Below, in pieces: positions 1 to 7,438 of a stretch of DNA of 8,487 nucleotides; position 1 is the first letter of the stretch; each line of letters begins with the position of its first letter. Made by a program: the position numbers and the translations under genes. The DNA comes from Oscillospiraceae bacterium (GTDB lineage Bacteria > Bacillota > Clostridia > Oscillospirales > Ruminococcaceae). The stretch spans positions 1 to 8,487 of the forward strand of contig JAFPXW010000380.1 in NCBI GenBank assembly GCA_017394565.1, in the 5' to 3' direction. The notes under the pieces were generated by a model. It searched no databases, was not told where the DNA came from, and saw nothing but the letters and a program-made list of their open reading frames with translations.

Positions 1-468
1 CAGCCTGTCCGCTTCAAGTGACTGACTGTCCTTGACCTCCTGCGCATCGCAGCAGGCAAGACGCTTTCCGTTTCCGATGCGTGTGAATACCTCTCTGAGG
101 TCGGACTTTGTGCGAAGGATTACATCCACCGTGAAGTCAACGCTTCCCTGTCCGGCGGCGAGCTCAAGCGCATCGAGATCGCAACCGTTCTCGCACGCAA
201 TGTCAAGCTGGCGGTATTCGATGAACCGGAAGCCGGCATCGACCTGTGGAGTTTCCAGAATCTCATCCGCATCTTCGAGAGTATGCGCAAGTCCATGGAA
301 CACCGCACGATCATCGTCATTTCCCACCAGGAGCGCATCCTGAACATCGCGGACGAGATCATTGTCCTCGCAGACGGTGTCGTAACCAAGCAGGGTACCC
401 GTGAGGAAGTGCTCCCCACGATCGCAGAAGCACATTTCGCATCCGATGTCTGTCGGAAACTGGTATAA
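1..468 (+). pseudogene. smsC: SufC-like ABC ATPase of a minimal SUF (Sms) Fe-S system, 5'-partial, with in-frame stop
   Basis: This is the C-terminal two thirds of a SufC-type cytosolic ATPase, which in this family binds a SufB-like partner and powers Fe-S cluster assembly. The frame is open from base 1 (QPVRFK, the family's Q-loop region) except for TGA at 19-21. It then runs unbroken to TAA at 466-468. Visible motifs are the ABC signature LSGGE (148-162), Walker B ending in Asp-Glu (220-225) followed by PEAGID, as in SufC, and the H-loop His in ISHQ (325-327). Walker A lies outside the window. The gene sits 12 nt before the SufB-like gene, so the two are co-transcribed. The stop falls where homologues have Gly, consistent with GGA to TGA. 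Downstream codons look fully constrained, so this is either a very recent pseudogene or a sequence error. No credible restart exists before the ATG at 283. The SmsC assignment rests on the compact two-gene context. Confidence 0.8.
19..21 (+). other. In-frame TGA interrupting the SufC-like gene
   Basis: TGA separates QPVRFK from LTVLDLLRIAAGK in one continuous reading frame. Family members have Gly here (RFKGLTV-type), so a single first-position change GGA to TGA explains it. The next base is C. TGA ends four apparently intact genes in this window, so it is a real stop in this organism. Confidence 0.75.
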
Positions 469-480
469 GGAGGTCACAAC

Positions 481-1407
481 ATGAGTAAACTTGATGCGAT
501 CCAGCTCCAGCTGCTCCGTGAAGTGGCTGACCTTCACGAAATTCCGGAGGGCGCGTACAATCTCCGCGCCAACAGCCAGTCCGCCGGCAGGCGTTCGACC
601 GAGCACATCGAGATCACCCCGAAGGAAAACAATTCAGGCATCGACATCCACATCAAGCCCGGCACGAAGAACGAGAGCGTTCACATTCCGGTCGTGCTGT
701 CCGAGAGTGGTCTGTCCGAAACGGTCTACAATGACTTCTATATCGGCGAGGACAGCGATGTGCTGATCGTTGCCGGCTGCGGCATTGACAACTGCGGCAA
801 GCAGGATTCCCAGCACGACGGCATCCACCGTTTCTACGTCGGCAAAAACGCCAAGATCCGCTACGTCGAGAAGCACTACGGTTCCGGCGACGGCGAAGGC
901 AAGCGCATCCTCAATCCCGTGACTGAGATCTACATGGAGGAAGGCAGTACTGCCGAACTCGAAATGGTGCAGATCAAGGGCGTGGATTCTACCAACCGCA
1001 CCACCATCGCCTAACTTGGCGCTGGTGCTAAGCTCAATGTCCGCGAGCGCCTCATGACGCACGGCAATCAGGTTGCCGGCAGCGTCTACAAGGTCGAGCT
1101 GAACGGCGACGGTTCGAGTGCGGATGTGGTTTCCAGATCTGTTGCGCGTGACAATTCCTACCAGAAGCTCGATCTGTGCATCACTGGCAGTGCGGCTTGC
1201 TCCGGTCATACGGAATGTGATTCGATCATCATGGACAATGGCCGTATCTTAGCCGTTCCGTCGCTCGAAGCCAACCACATCGACGCCGCGCTCGTTCACG
1301 AGGCTGCCATCGGTAAGATCGCCGGCGACCAGCTTATCAAGCTCATGACGCTCGGTCTGACGGAAGCGGAAGCCGAGGAGCAGATCATCGGCGGCTTCCT
1401 CAAGTAA
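481..1407 (+). pseudogene. smsB: SufB/SufD-like Fe-S scaffold protein (SmsB type), interrupted by an in-frame TAA
   Basis: The frame would encode 308 residues, the length of the short SufB/D-like partner in two-gene SmsCB operons and well below the 400-plus of classical SufB. It is the expected Fe-S scaffold partner of the upstream ATPase. The start ATG follows an ideal AAGGAGGT at 468-475. The N-terminal half has a Cys-rich GCGIDNCG and an SQHDGIHRFYVG segment; the C-terminal half has the SufB-family CSGHTECDSIIM and ALVHEAAIGKI stretches. TAA at 1012-1014 splits the frame after residue 177, at a point where relatives read A(E/D)LGAGA. Both halves are in the same frame and no base is missing. 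The C-terminal piece could only start at ATG 1054, which lacks a convincing ribosome binding site. As read, the product lacks the C-terminal part of the beta-helical core and the partner-binding end. Strong terminator follows. Confidence 0.82.
1012..1014 (+). other. In-frame TAA interrupting the SufB-like gene
   Basis: The frame reads TTIA, stop, LGAGAKLNVRERLMTHG. Homologues have an acidic residue at the stop position, so GAA to TAA is the simplest explanation. The next base is C. No in-frame ATG, GTG or TTG follows until ATG 1054. Confidence 0.75.
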
Positions 1408-1429
1408 TTCACAACAATCAAAATCTCTG

Positions 1430-1484
1430 AAGTGCAAAGCATCCCGTTCATCCTACGGGACAGCTTTGCGCTTTTCGCATTTTA
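1430..1484 (+). terminator. Intrinsic terminator after the Fe-S operon
   Basis: A long stem pairs AAGTGCAAAGC (1430-1440) with GCTTTGCGCTT (1463-1473), including one T-G wobble. The inner helix is TCCCGT (1442-1447) with ACGGGA (1455-1460). T-rich sequence with two runs of four T follows. It lies 22 nt after the stop codon at 1407 and separates the Fe-S operon from the next gene. Confidence 0.85.
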
Positions 1485-1502
1485 TGGAATCGAGGGGATC
1501 GT

Positions 1503-3044
1503 ATGCAAAAACGCACCACACTTTACAAATCTGCGTGGAAACGGCTATGCACGCACTATTTTCTGAATGTCGTCATCGTGTTCATCGTCGGGTTCATCCT
1601 GCATGACGGGTATCAATATGCCACGGACTGGTCGCATCTTGCACAGCCTGAGGAAGCCGTCGTCGTCCTGCGTGAGAACCGCGGCACGAATGCCGAGGTT
1701 CTGCTGGATTTTCTGCGGAAGCTGGAGCTGTTTGACATCGACCTGCGGCCGTATTCGGACACAGCGGCGGAAAAATTCACGATGGGCTATTTTTCGGTCA
1801 TCGTCAATGAAATCACAGCTTCCGGTTCACTCGGATTCGGCATCCTCAACGGCTTGAACAAGATCCTGTTTGACGGCAGGATCGCGGAATCTGTGACGAT
1901 CTTTCTGATGGTCGTGCTGTTGGGAATTTACTGGATCTTCGTCAAGAACATCTTCCTCGTCGGCCGATGCCGCTACTTTCTCGAACGTCGCAGCTACCCC
2001 GACACCCGTCCCGACCGGCTCCTGTTCGTGTACCGGACGGACAATTCCCGCAATGTCGCCAAGATCATGCTCCTGCGTTCCATTTACCAGACACTCTGGA
2101 ACCTGACGATCGTCGGCGGCGTGCTGAAATTCTACGAATACCGGATGATCCCCTACATCCTCGCGGAAAATCCGACCATCGCCCCCAAGGATGCCTTCAT
2201 CCTCTCGCGCGAACTCATGCGCGGCGACAAGCGCCGGATGTTCCTGATGGATCTGAGCCTGCTGCCGGGCGTTTTGCTCGATGGTGCGACGTTTCATCTG
2301 ACCTCGCTGTTTTTCTTCAATCCGTTCAGGGAATGCCTGTTCGCGGAATATTACGCACTCGTGCGCGAGGAAAAACGCGACGGTATTTCGCGCTCTACGC
2401 TGCTTTACGATGAACCGCTGTTCCGGCAGTCGGCGGCAGTCTATCCGGATGCTGACTGCCCCACACCGCACGTCAGCCACCGCAGCTGGATGACGATGGA
2501 TTACGAAAAGACCTATTCTCCGCTCAATTCCCTGCTGTTCTTCTACCTGTTCGCCTTCGTCGGCTGGCTGTTTGAAGTGTGCTTTTACCTCGTGAATGAG
2601 GGCTCCTTCATCAATCGCGGCGTCCTCACCGGCCCATGGGTACCGATCTACGGCGTGGGCGGACTGCTCATCATTTATCTCCTGCGCCCCGTCCGCCGCA
2701 AGCCCACGCTGCTGTTCGGCATCTCTTTCATCATGTGCGGTGCGCTGGAGTATTTCACCTCGTGGGCGCTCGAACAGATCGCCGGAATGCGCTGGTGGGA
2801 CTACACCGGCTACTTCATGAACCTCAACGGCCGCATCTGTCTGGAAGGTCTGACGGTCTTCGGACTTGCCGGCGTGGCGGTGACGTACTTCATCGCGCCG
2901 TTCTCCGACAGTCTGCTGTCCAATCTTCCCGAAAAGAAGCGCAGGATCCTCGCCGCTGTCCTCACCGCCGTGTTCCTGATCGACTGCGTATGGTCGTGCT
3001 TCCATCCGAACACCGGAAACGGCATCACGGAAGGGTTCTATTGA
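1503..3044 (+). CDS. Multi-pass membrane protein, DUF975-like domain fused to CmpB-type putative ABC transporter permease domain
   Basis: This is a 513-residue integral membrane protein of unknown function. Start ATG is preceded by GAGGGG (1492-1497). Two parts are visible. Residues 1 to about 290 resemble the DUF975 family, with hydrophobic segments near 20-34, 128-150 and 250-275 and a GGVLKFYEYRMIPYILAENP stretch. Residues 340 to 500 match the family annotated as putative ABC transporter permease CmpB, with hydrophobic segments near 341-363, 378-395, 401-421, 446-468 and 481-500. Its marks are FVGWLFEV, NRGVLTGPWVPIYG, the WWDY box and LNGRICLEG. A charged linker at about 288-335 joins the parts. 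No ATPase or binding protein gene is adjacent, so a transport role is only the family label. It stands between two terminated units; I see no clear promoter in the 30 nt before it. Confidence 0.8.
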   Translation: MQKRTTLYKSAWKRLCTHYFLNVVIVFIVGFILHDGYQYATDWSHLAQPEEAVVVLRENRGTNAEVLLDFLRKLELFDIDLRPYSDTAAEKFTMGYFSVIVNEITASGSLGFGILNGLNKILFDGRIAESVTIFLMVVLLGIYWIFVKNIFLVGRCRYFLERRSYPDTRPDRLLFVYRTDNSRNVAKIMLLRSIYQTLWNLTIVGGVLKFYEYRMIPYILAENPTIAPKDAFILSRELMRGDKRRMFLMDLSLLPGVLLDGATFHLTSLFFFNPFRECLFAEYYALVREEKRDGISRSTLLYDEPLFRQSAAVYPDADCPTPHVSHRSWMTMDYEKTYSPLNSLLFFYLFAFVGWLFEVCFYLVNEGSFINRGVLTGPWVPIYGVGGLLIIYLLRPVRRKPTLLFGISFIMCGALEYFTSWALEQIAGMRWWDYTGYFMNLNGRICLEGLTVFGLAGVAVTYFIAPFSDSLLSNLPEKKRRILAAVLTAVFLIDCVWSCFHPNTGNGITEGFY

Positions 3045-3088
3045 TCCGCAGGAAATTTCGGCAAATTTCAATTCATTTTCCTGTACCC

Positions 3089-3117
3089 TTGCTTTTTCCA
3101 TCAGAATATGCTATAAT
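3089..3117 (+). promoter_or_regulatory. Sigma-A promoter of the cysteine synthase gene
   Basis: TTGCTT (3089-3094), a 17-nt spacer, and a perfect TATAAT (3112-3117) with an upstream TG extension (3109-3110). Predicted transcript start is near 3124, giving a leader of about 27 nt, too short for a riboswitch. The ribosome binding site GGAAAGAGAG is at 3134-3143. Confidence 0.8.
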
Positions 3118-3150
3118 AGAAATAATCTATTACGGAAAGAGAGTCATCCC

Positions 3151-4077
3151 ATGATCTACAATAACATCATCGAAGCAATGGGCCATACGCCCATGATCCG
3201 TCTCAGCCGCATGAACAAACCCGGAAACGCGCAGGTTCTCGTGAAATTCGAGGGACTGAACGTCGGCGGCTCCATCAAGACGCGCACCGCCTTCAATATG
3301 ATCCAGGCCGCTGAAAAGGCCGGAAAGATCCAGCCCGACACCATCATCGTCGAGCCGACCTCCGGCAATCAAGGCATCGGTCTGGCACTCGTCGGCGCTG
3401 TCCGCGGTTACAAGACCATCATCATCATGCCGGATTCTGTCAGCGAGGAACGCCGCAAGCTCGTGGAGCATTACGGCGCGCAGGTCATCCTCATTCACGA
3501 CGACGGCGACATCGGCGCCTGTATCCAGAAATGTCTCGATACCGCACTGGACATGGCGGCCAAGGATCCCAAAGTCTTTGTGCCGCAGCAGTTCGAGAAC
3601 GAGGACAACACCCGTGCGCACAAGTATTTCACGGCGCTGGAGATCCTCGAGCAGACCAACTGCCGCATTGACGGGTTCTGCTCCGGTATCGGCACCGGCG
3701 GCACGATCACCGGCATCGGCGAAACGCTGAAATCCCAGAATCCCGACATGGAGATCTGGGCTGTTGAGCCGGAACACGCTGCCATTCTTGCCGGCGGCAC
3801 GATCGGCACGCACCTCCAGATGGGCATTGGCGACGGCATCGTTCCGCCCATCCTGAACCGCAATATCTACGACCACATCCACATCGTCACCGACGAGGAA
3901 GCTATCCAGACTGCGAAGGATCTTGCGCGTCTGGAGGGCATCATGTGCGGCATTTCGTCCGGCACCAATGTTGCCGCGGCGCTGAAGCTTGCCGAAAAGC
4001 TCGGCGAGGGCAAGACCGTTGTGACGATCCTTCCGGATACCGCGGAGCGCTATTTCTCGACACCGCTGTTCGGTTAA
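3151..4077 (+). CDS. cysK: PLP-dependent cysteine synthase family protein (O-acetylserine sulfhydrylase-like)
   Basis: This 308-residue cytosolic fold-type II PLP enzyme is full length for CysK. It probably joins O-acetylserine and sulfide to make cysteine. Visible motifs: the PLP lysine K43 in NVGGSIKTR, the substrate loop TSGN (70-73), the phosphate-binding GTGGT (181-185), GISSG (267-271) and PDTAERYFST near the C-terminus (295-304). Two family signatures differ from the textbook enzyme: SIKTR instead of SVKDR, and TSGNQG instead of TSGNTG. These changes appear to mark a common clostridial subgroup, from memory, so the exact substrate pair is less certain than the fold. It has its own promoter and a shared bidirectional terminator, so it is a single-gene unit. 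Cysteine is the sulfur donor for Fe-S assembly, which links it loosely to the genes upstream. Confidence 0.88.
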   Translation: MIYNNIIEAMGHTPMIRLSRMNKPGNAQVLVKFEGLNVGGSIKTRTAFNMIQAAEKAGKIQPDTIIVEPTSGNQGIGLALVGAVRGYKTIIIMPDSVSEERRKLVEHYGAQVILIHDDGDIGACIQKCLDTALDMAAKDPKVFVPQQFENEDNTRAHKYFTALEILEQTNCRIDGFCSGIGTGGTITGIGETLKSQNPDMEIWAVEPEHAAILAGGTIGTHLQMGIGDGIVPPILNRNIYDHIHIVTDEEAIQTAKDLARLEGIMCGISSGTNVAAALKLAEKLGEGKTVVTILPDTAERYFSTPLFG

Positions 4078-4094
4078 AATCTCATCAATAAACC

Positions 4095-4132
4095 AAAAAC
4101 CGCAGGAAGCCCAAAAGCTCCTGCGGTTTTTT
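4095..4132. terminator. Bidirectional intrinsic terminator between cysK and dapB
   Basis: A perfect 13-bp stem pairs AAAAACCGCAGGA (4095-4107) with TCCTGCGGTTTTT (4119-4131), with an 11-nt loop. The A-run on one side and T-run on the other give a U tail on both strands. It lies 17 nt past the cysK stop and 17 nt past the dapB stop on the other strand, so it serves both convergent units. Confidence 0.92.
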
Positions 4133-4149
4133 GCGATGTATCAGGATGA

Positions 4150-4911
4150 TCAATCCTTCATCAGTGCGCTCATATCGTACATTCCTGCCTTCTGACCGGC
4201 AAGGAATACAGCGGCATTGACGGCACCGACTGCGAATACTTCCTTGGAAGCGGCGCTGTGAGAGAGCGTGATGACTTCGTCGTGACCGGCGAAAATGATG
4301 TCATGCTCGCCGACGATCGTACCGCCGCGGATCGCGTGCAAACCGATCTCGGTCTTTTCGCGCTTTGCTCTCTTGGAGTGGCGGTCGTAAACGTAGTGAT
4401 ACTCGTTGTTCAGCGTGTCATTAATGGCATCCGCGATCATCAGCGCGGTACCGGACGGCGCGTCGATCTTCTGGTTGTGGTGCTTCTCAACGATCTCGAT
4501 GTCAAACTGCCCGCCGAGGATGGAAGTCGCCTTCTTTGCCAGCTGCACCAGCAGATTGATGCCGAGGGACATATTGAAGGAGAAGAACACCGGGATGCTC
4601 TCCGCTGCCTTGCGGATCTTCGCGATCTGCTCCTCGCTGTAGCCGGTTGTCGCCAGTACCGCCGGAACGCCGTTCGTCAGGCAGTACTCCAGCAGGCTGT
4701 CCAGCACCGCCGGATTGGAAAAGTCGATGATGACATCCGGCTTTTCTTCGAGTGCCGCAAAATTCTCATAGATCGGGAATTCGCCGTACTGCTTTGTATA
4801 CAGATCCACGCCTGCGCAAACGGTGCAGTCCTCTCGGCCGGAGATGGCTGCTGCAACGGCGTGTCCCATCTTTCCGGATGCGCCGGAAATAAGGATCTTT
4901 GTCTGTGCCAT
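4150..4911 (-). CDS. dapB: 4-hydroxy-tetrahydrodipicolinate reductase
   Basis: DapB reduces the DapA product to tetrahydrodipicolinate with NAD(P)H, the second dedicated step towards diaminopimelate and lysine. The start chosen is ATG at 4911 (MAQTKI), 7 nt after a perfect GGAGGT. A TTG 15 nt further upstream overlaps that ribosome binding site and is unlikely to be used. The protein is then 253 residues, close to the usual length. Visible motifs: the nucleotide-binding GASGKMG near the N-terminus (10-16), ATTGYS (88-92), and the catalytic EKHHNQKIDAPSGTAL with H144 and K148 in the positions of E. coli H159 and K163. It is the last gene of the asd-dapA-dapB operon, 76 nt after dapA, and ends in TGA just before the shared terminator. 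Confidence 0.96.
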   Translation of the reverse strand: MAQTKILISGASGKMGHAVAAAISGREDCTVCAGVDLYTKQYGEFPIYENFAALEEKPDVIIDFSNPAVLDSLLEYCLTNGVPAVLATTGYSEEQIAKIRKAAESIPVFFSFNMSLGINLLVQLAKKATSILGGQFDIEIVEKHHNQKIDAPSGTALMIADAINDTLNNEYHYVYDRHSKRAKREKTEIGLHAIRGGTIVGEHDIIFAGHDEVITLSHSAASKEVFAVGAVNAAVFLAGQKAGMYDMSALMKD

Positions 4912-4918
4912 GTTTTTT

Positions 4919-4924
4919 ACCTCC
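4919..4924 (-). promoter_or_regulatory. Ribosome binding site that fixes the dapB start
   Basis: GGAGGT on the minus strand lies 7 nt before ATG 4911. Because the alternative TTG codon at 4926-4924 runs into this motif, the shorter start is preferred. Confidence 0.85.
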
Positions 4925-4945
4925 AAAATTCATTTATAAGAAAGA

Positions 4946-4968
4946 GGGAGCAGGTTTCCCTGGCTCCC
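4946..4968 (-). terminator. Intercistronic GAAA-capped hairpin between dapA and dapB, terminator-like
   Basis: On the minus strand GGGAG pairs with CTCCC and CAGG with CCTG around a GAAA tetraloop, with one bulged C. It starts about 20 nt past the dapA stop. The following sequence is pyrimidine-rich but its T tract is broken by C, so full termination is doubtful. It may act as a leaky terminator that lowers dapB, or as an RNA-stability element. The hairpin is seen directly; its function is inference. Confidence 0.55.
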
Positions 4969-4987
4969 CCTTCCGGCTTTGACCAAA

Positions 4988-5890
4988 TCAGTCTACTACG
5001 GAAACCGGCATACCTGCCTTGCGCATTGCTGCGATCAGGCGTGCCACGTTCTCGCCGCCCATCTTCGCCAGCGGCATTCTGCAAGCACCTGCTGCCATGC
5101 CAAGCTGGTTCATTGCTTCCTTGACCGGGATCGGGTTGACTTCGCAGAACAATGCGTTGATGAGTTCGAGATACTTGATCTGCATCTCGCCTGCTGCCTT
5201 GAAATTGTTGTCGAGGCAAAGCTGGCAGATCTCGTGGGTTTCCTTCGGCAGGATGTTGGACAGCACGGAGATAACGCCCTTGCCGCCCAGGGACATGATC
5301 GGTACGATCATATCGTCATTGCCGGAGTAGATGTCGAGCAGATCGCCGCAAGCTGCTGCGACCTGTGCGGTGTAGGAAATGTTGCCGGAAGCTTCCTTGA
5401 CAGCCACGATATTCTTGTGGTGACCGAGCTTCTCGAGGGTTTCTACTGCAATATTCATGCCGGTTCTGCCGGGGATATTGTAGAGGATGATCGGAGTCTT
5501 GACGCTGTTGGCGATGATCGTGAAGTGGTCGATCAGACCAGCCTGCGTGGTCTTGTTGTAGTAAGGTGTGACGAGCAGCAGACCGTCAACGCCGAGCTTC
5601 TCAGCCTCAACAGACAGCTCAATGGCATAACGAGTATCATTGCTGCCGGTGCCTGCGATGACCGGGATGCGATGGTTGGTATGCTCTACCGCGAACTTGA
5701 TGCACTCGCGATGCTCTGCATCGGTCATGGTGGAAGATTCGCCGGTCGTGCCGCAAATAACGATCGCATCAGTGCCGTTGTCGATCTGATAGTCGATGTT
5801 ATCTGCCAGACCTTCGTAGTTGATCGTGCCGTCCAGATTGAACGGTGTGGTGATGGCAACTGCTGCACCTGTAAAGATGGTCTTCTTCAA
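4988..5890 (-). CDS. dapA: 4-hydroxy-tetrahydrodipicolinate synthase
   Basis: DapA condenses aspartate semialdehyde with pyruvate, the committed step of the diaminopimelate/lysine branch. The 300-residue protein is full length and shows the family's lyase barrel motifs: GTTGE (47-51), tandem Tyr 110-111, YNIPGRTG with Y137 and R142, and the Schiff-base lysine K165 in VAVKEASGN. These match E. coli T44/T45, Y107, Y133, R138 and K161 with an offset of four. Translation starts at TTG, 6 nt after GGAGGG; no ATG lies close by in frame and homology begins at once. It is the middle gene of the operon, 60 nt after asd, and should share the lysine riboswitch control. Ends in TGA. Confidence 0.96.
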   Translation of the reverse strand: MKKTIFTGAAVAITTPFNLDGTINYEGLADNIDYQIDNGTDAIVICGTTGESSTMTDAEHRECIKFAVEHTNHRIPVIAGTGSNDTRYAIELSVEAEKLGVDGLLLVTPYYNKTTQAGLIDHFTIIANSVKTPIILYNIPGRTGMNIAVETLEKLGHHKNIVAVKEASGNISYTAQVAAACGDLLDIYSGNDDMIVPIMSLGGKGVISVLSNILPKETHEICQLCLDNNFKAAGEMQIKYLELINALFCEVNPIPVKEAMNQLGMAAGACRMPLAKMGGENVARLIAAMRKAGMPVSVVD

Positions 5891-5896
5891 AGTTAT

Positions 5897-5902
5897 CCCT
5901 CC
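5897..5902 (-). promoter_or_regulatory. Ribosome binding site supporting the UUG start of dapA
   Basis: GGAGGG on the minus strand sits 6 nt before TTG at 5890-5888. The ideal spacing is the main reason to accept the rare start codon. Confidence 0.8.
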
Positions 5903-5950
5903 AATTCAGTTTGAAATCAATTTTTAATAATACGCTTTACGCGGTCAGGA

Positions 5951-7033
<1,083 letters not shown>

Positions 7034-7098
7034 AACACATTTCTCCTTACTTTCCAGCCGTTAGGACAGACGGATGAAAAAAAATTTAGGGAATATTG

Positions 7099-7121
7099 AA
7101 AAAACCGGTTGCAAACCGGTT
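7099..7121 (-). terminator. Riboswitch-controlled intrinsic terminator in the asd leader
   Basis: On the minus strand AACCGGTT (7121-7114), loop TGC, AACCGGTT (7110-7103), then four T. It lies 39 nt after the aptamer and 65 nt before the asd start, the place for a transcription-attenuation platform. Ligand-bound aptamer should leave this hairpin free to form. Confidence 0.82.
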
Positions 7122-7137
7122 CATCATGCGTTATAAT
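7109..7137 (+). promoter_or_regulatory. Possible plus-strand promoter, antisense to the lysine riboswitch
   Basis: TTGCAA (7109-7114), a 17-nt spacer and a perfect TATAAT (7132-7137). The 10-mer TATAATAGAA here also occurs at the cysK promoter. Transcription would start near 7144, cross the riboswitch as antisense RNA, and could reach queA, for which I see no better promoter. It overlaps the minus-strand terminator, so part of the match could be incidental. Confidence 0.45.
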
Positions 7138-7159
7138 AGAATTATTGGCTCATGCTGCC

Positions 7160-7320
7160 GATAGCTCTCCATCACACATGATGACAGTGCGTTACTTCTT
7201 CAGTAAAGCACCAGAGAGTTTTCTGCTCACGAAAGCTCCCTTCGGCAGCCTTGCCTTCCGCAGTTCTTCCACGGGCTGAGCGCCCTCGGAACTGCTACTC
7301 ATCGCAGCCGCACCTCTATC
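7160..7320 (-). ncRNA. Lysine riboswitch aptamer (L box)
   Basis: Read on the minus strand, the element opens with GATAGAGGTGCGG and closes with GGAGAGCTATC; GATAG (7320-7316) and CTATC (7164-7160) form the closing helix. Inside are the L-box blocks GCTGCCGAAGGGAGC (7249-7235), TCTGGTGC, and AAGAAGTAACGCACTGTC. A 7-bp arm pairs 7295-7289 with 7266-7260, and ATCA-TGTG-TGAT makes a small terminal hairpin. It begins a few bases after the predicted transcript start and precedes asd-dapA-dapB, the classic genes under this riboswitch. With the terminator downstream it should turn the operon off when lysine is high. Recognition rests on conserved blocks read by eye, supported by the operon. Confidence 0.93.
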
Positions 7321-7329
7321 CTATGTTCT

Positions 7330-7358
7330 ATGATAGCATTTCCCGCCGGATTTGTCAA
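7330..7358 (-). promoter_or_regulatory. Sigma-A promoter of the asd-dapA-dapB operon
   Basis: On the minus strand, a perfect TTGACA (7358-7353), a 17-nt spacer and TATCAT (7335-7330). The predicted start near 7323 places the riboswitch at the very 5' end of the transcript. The stretch from 7359 to 7438 holds no other clear element apart from the queA ribosome binding site. Confidence 0.85.
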
Positions 7359-7438
7359 GAGGTTTGGCGAAAAATCTTCAAAGATTCACATTTTGTTCAG
7401 AACCTGTATCCACAGATTCTAAGATAGGAGATACCAAT

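Noticed and set aside
19..21. TGA read as Gly, as in the SR1/Gracilibacteria code, or as selenocysteine
   Set aside because: TGA ends the membrane protein gene, dapA, dapB and asd here, the second interrupted gene uses TAA, and the expected residue is Gly, not Cys.
1054..1407. The C-terminal half of the SufB-like gene as an independent small protein
   Set aside because: It is in the same frame as the N-terminal half, lacks a ribosome binding site at ATG 1054, and begins inside the conserved core.
3049..3083. CAGGAAA/TTTCCTG inverted repeat after the membrane protein gene
   Set aside because: The loop is about 21 nt and no T tract follows, so it is not a convincing terminator.
1827..3101. 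A 424-codon open frame on the minus strand opposite the membrane protein gene
   Set aside because: It mirrors the codon pattern of the plus-strand gene, has no ribosome binding site or recognisable domain, and reads as low-complexity charged sequence.
7077..7084. An eight-base U tract in the asd leader beyond the terminator
   Set aside because: No hairpin directly precedes it, so it is not a second terminator by sequence alone.
7373..7386. AATCT/AGATT inverted repeat upstream of the asd promoter
   Set aside because: Only five base pairs and AT-rich; not enough to call an operator.
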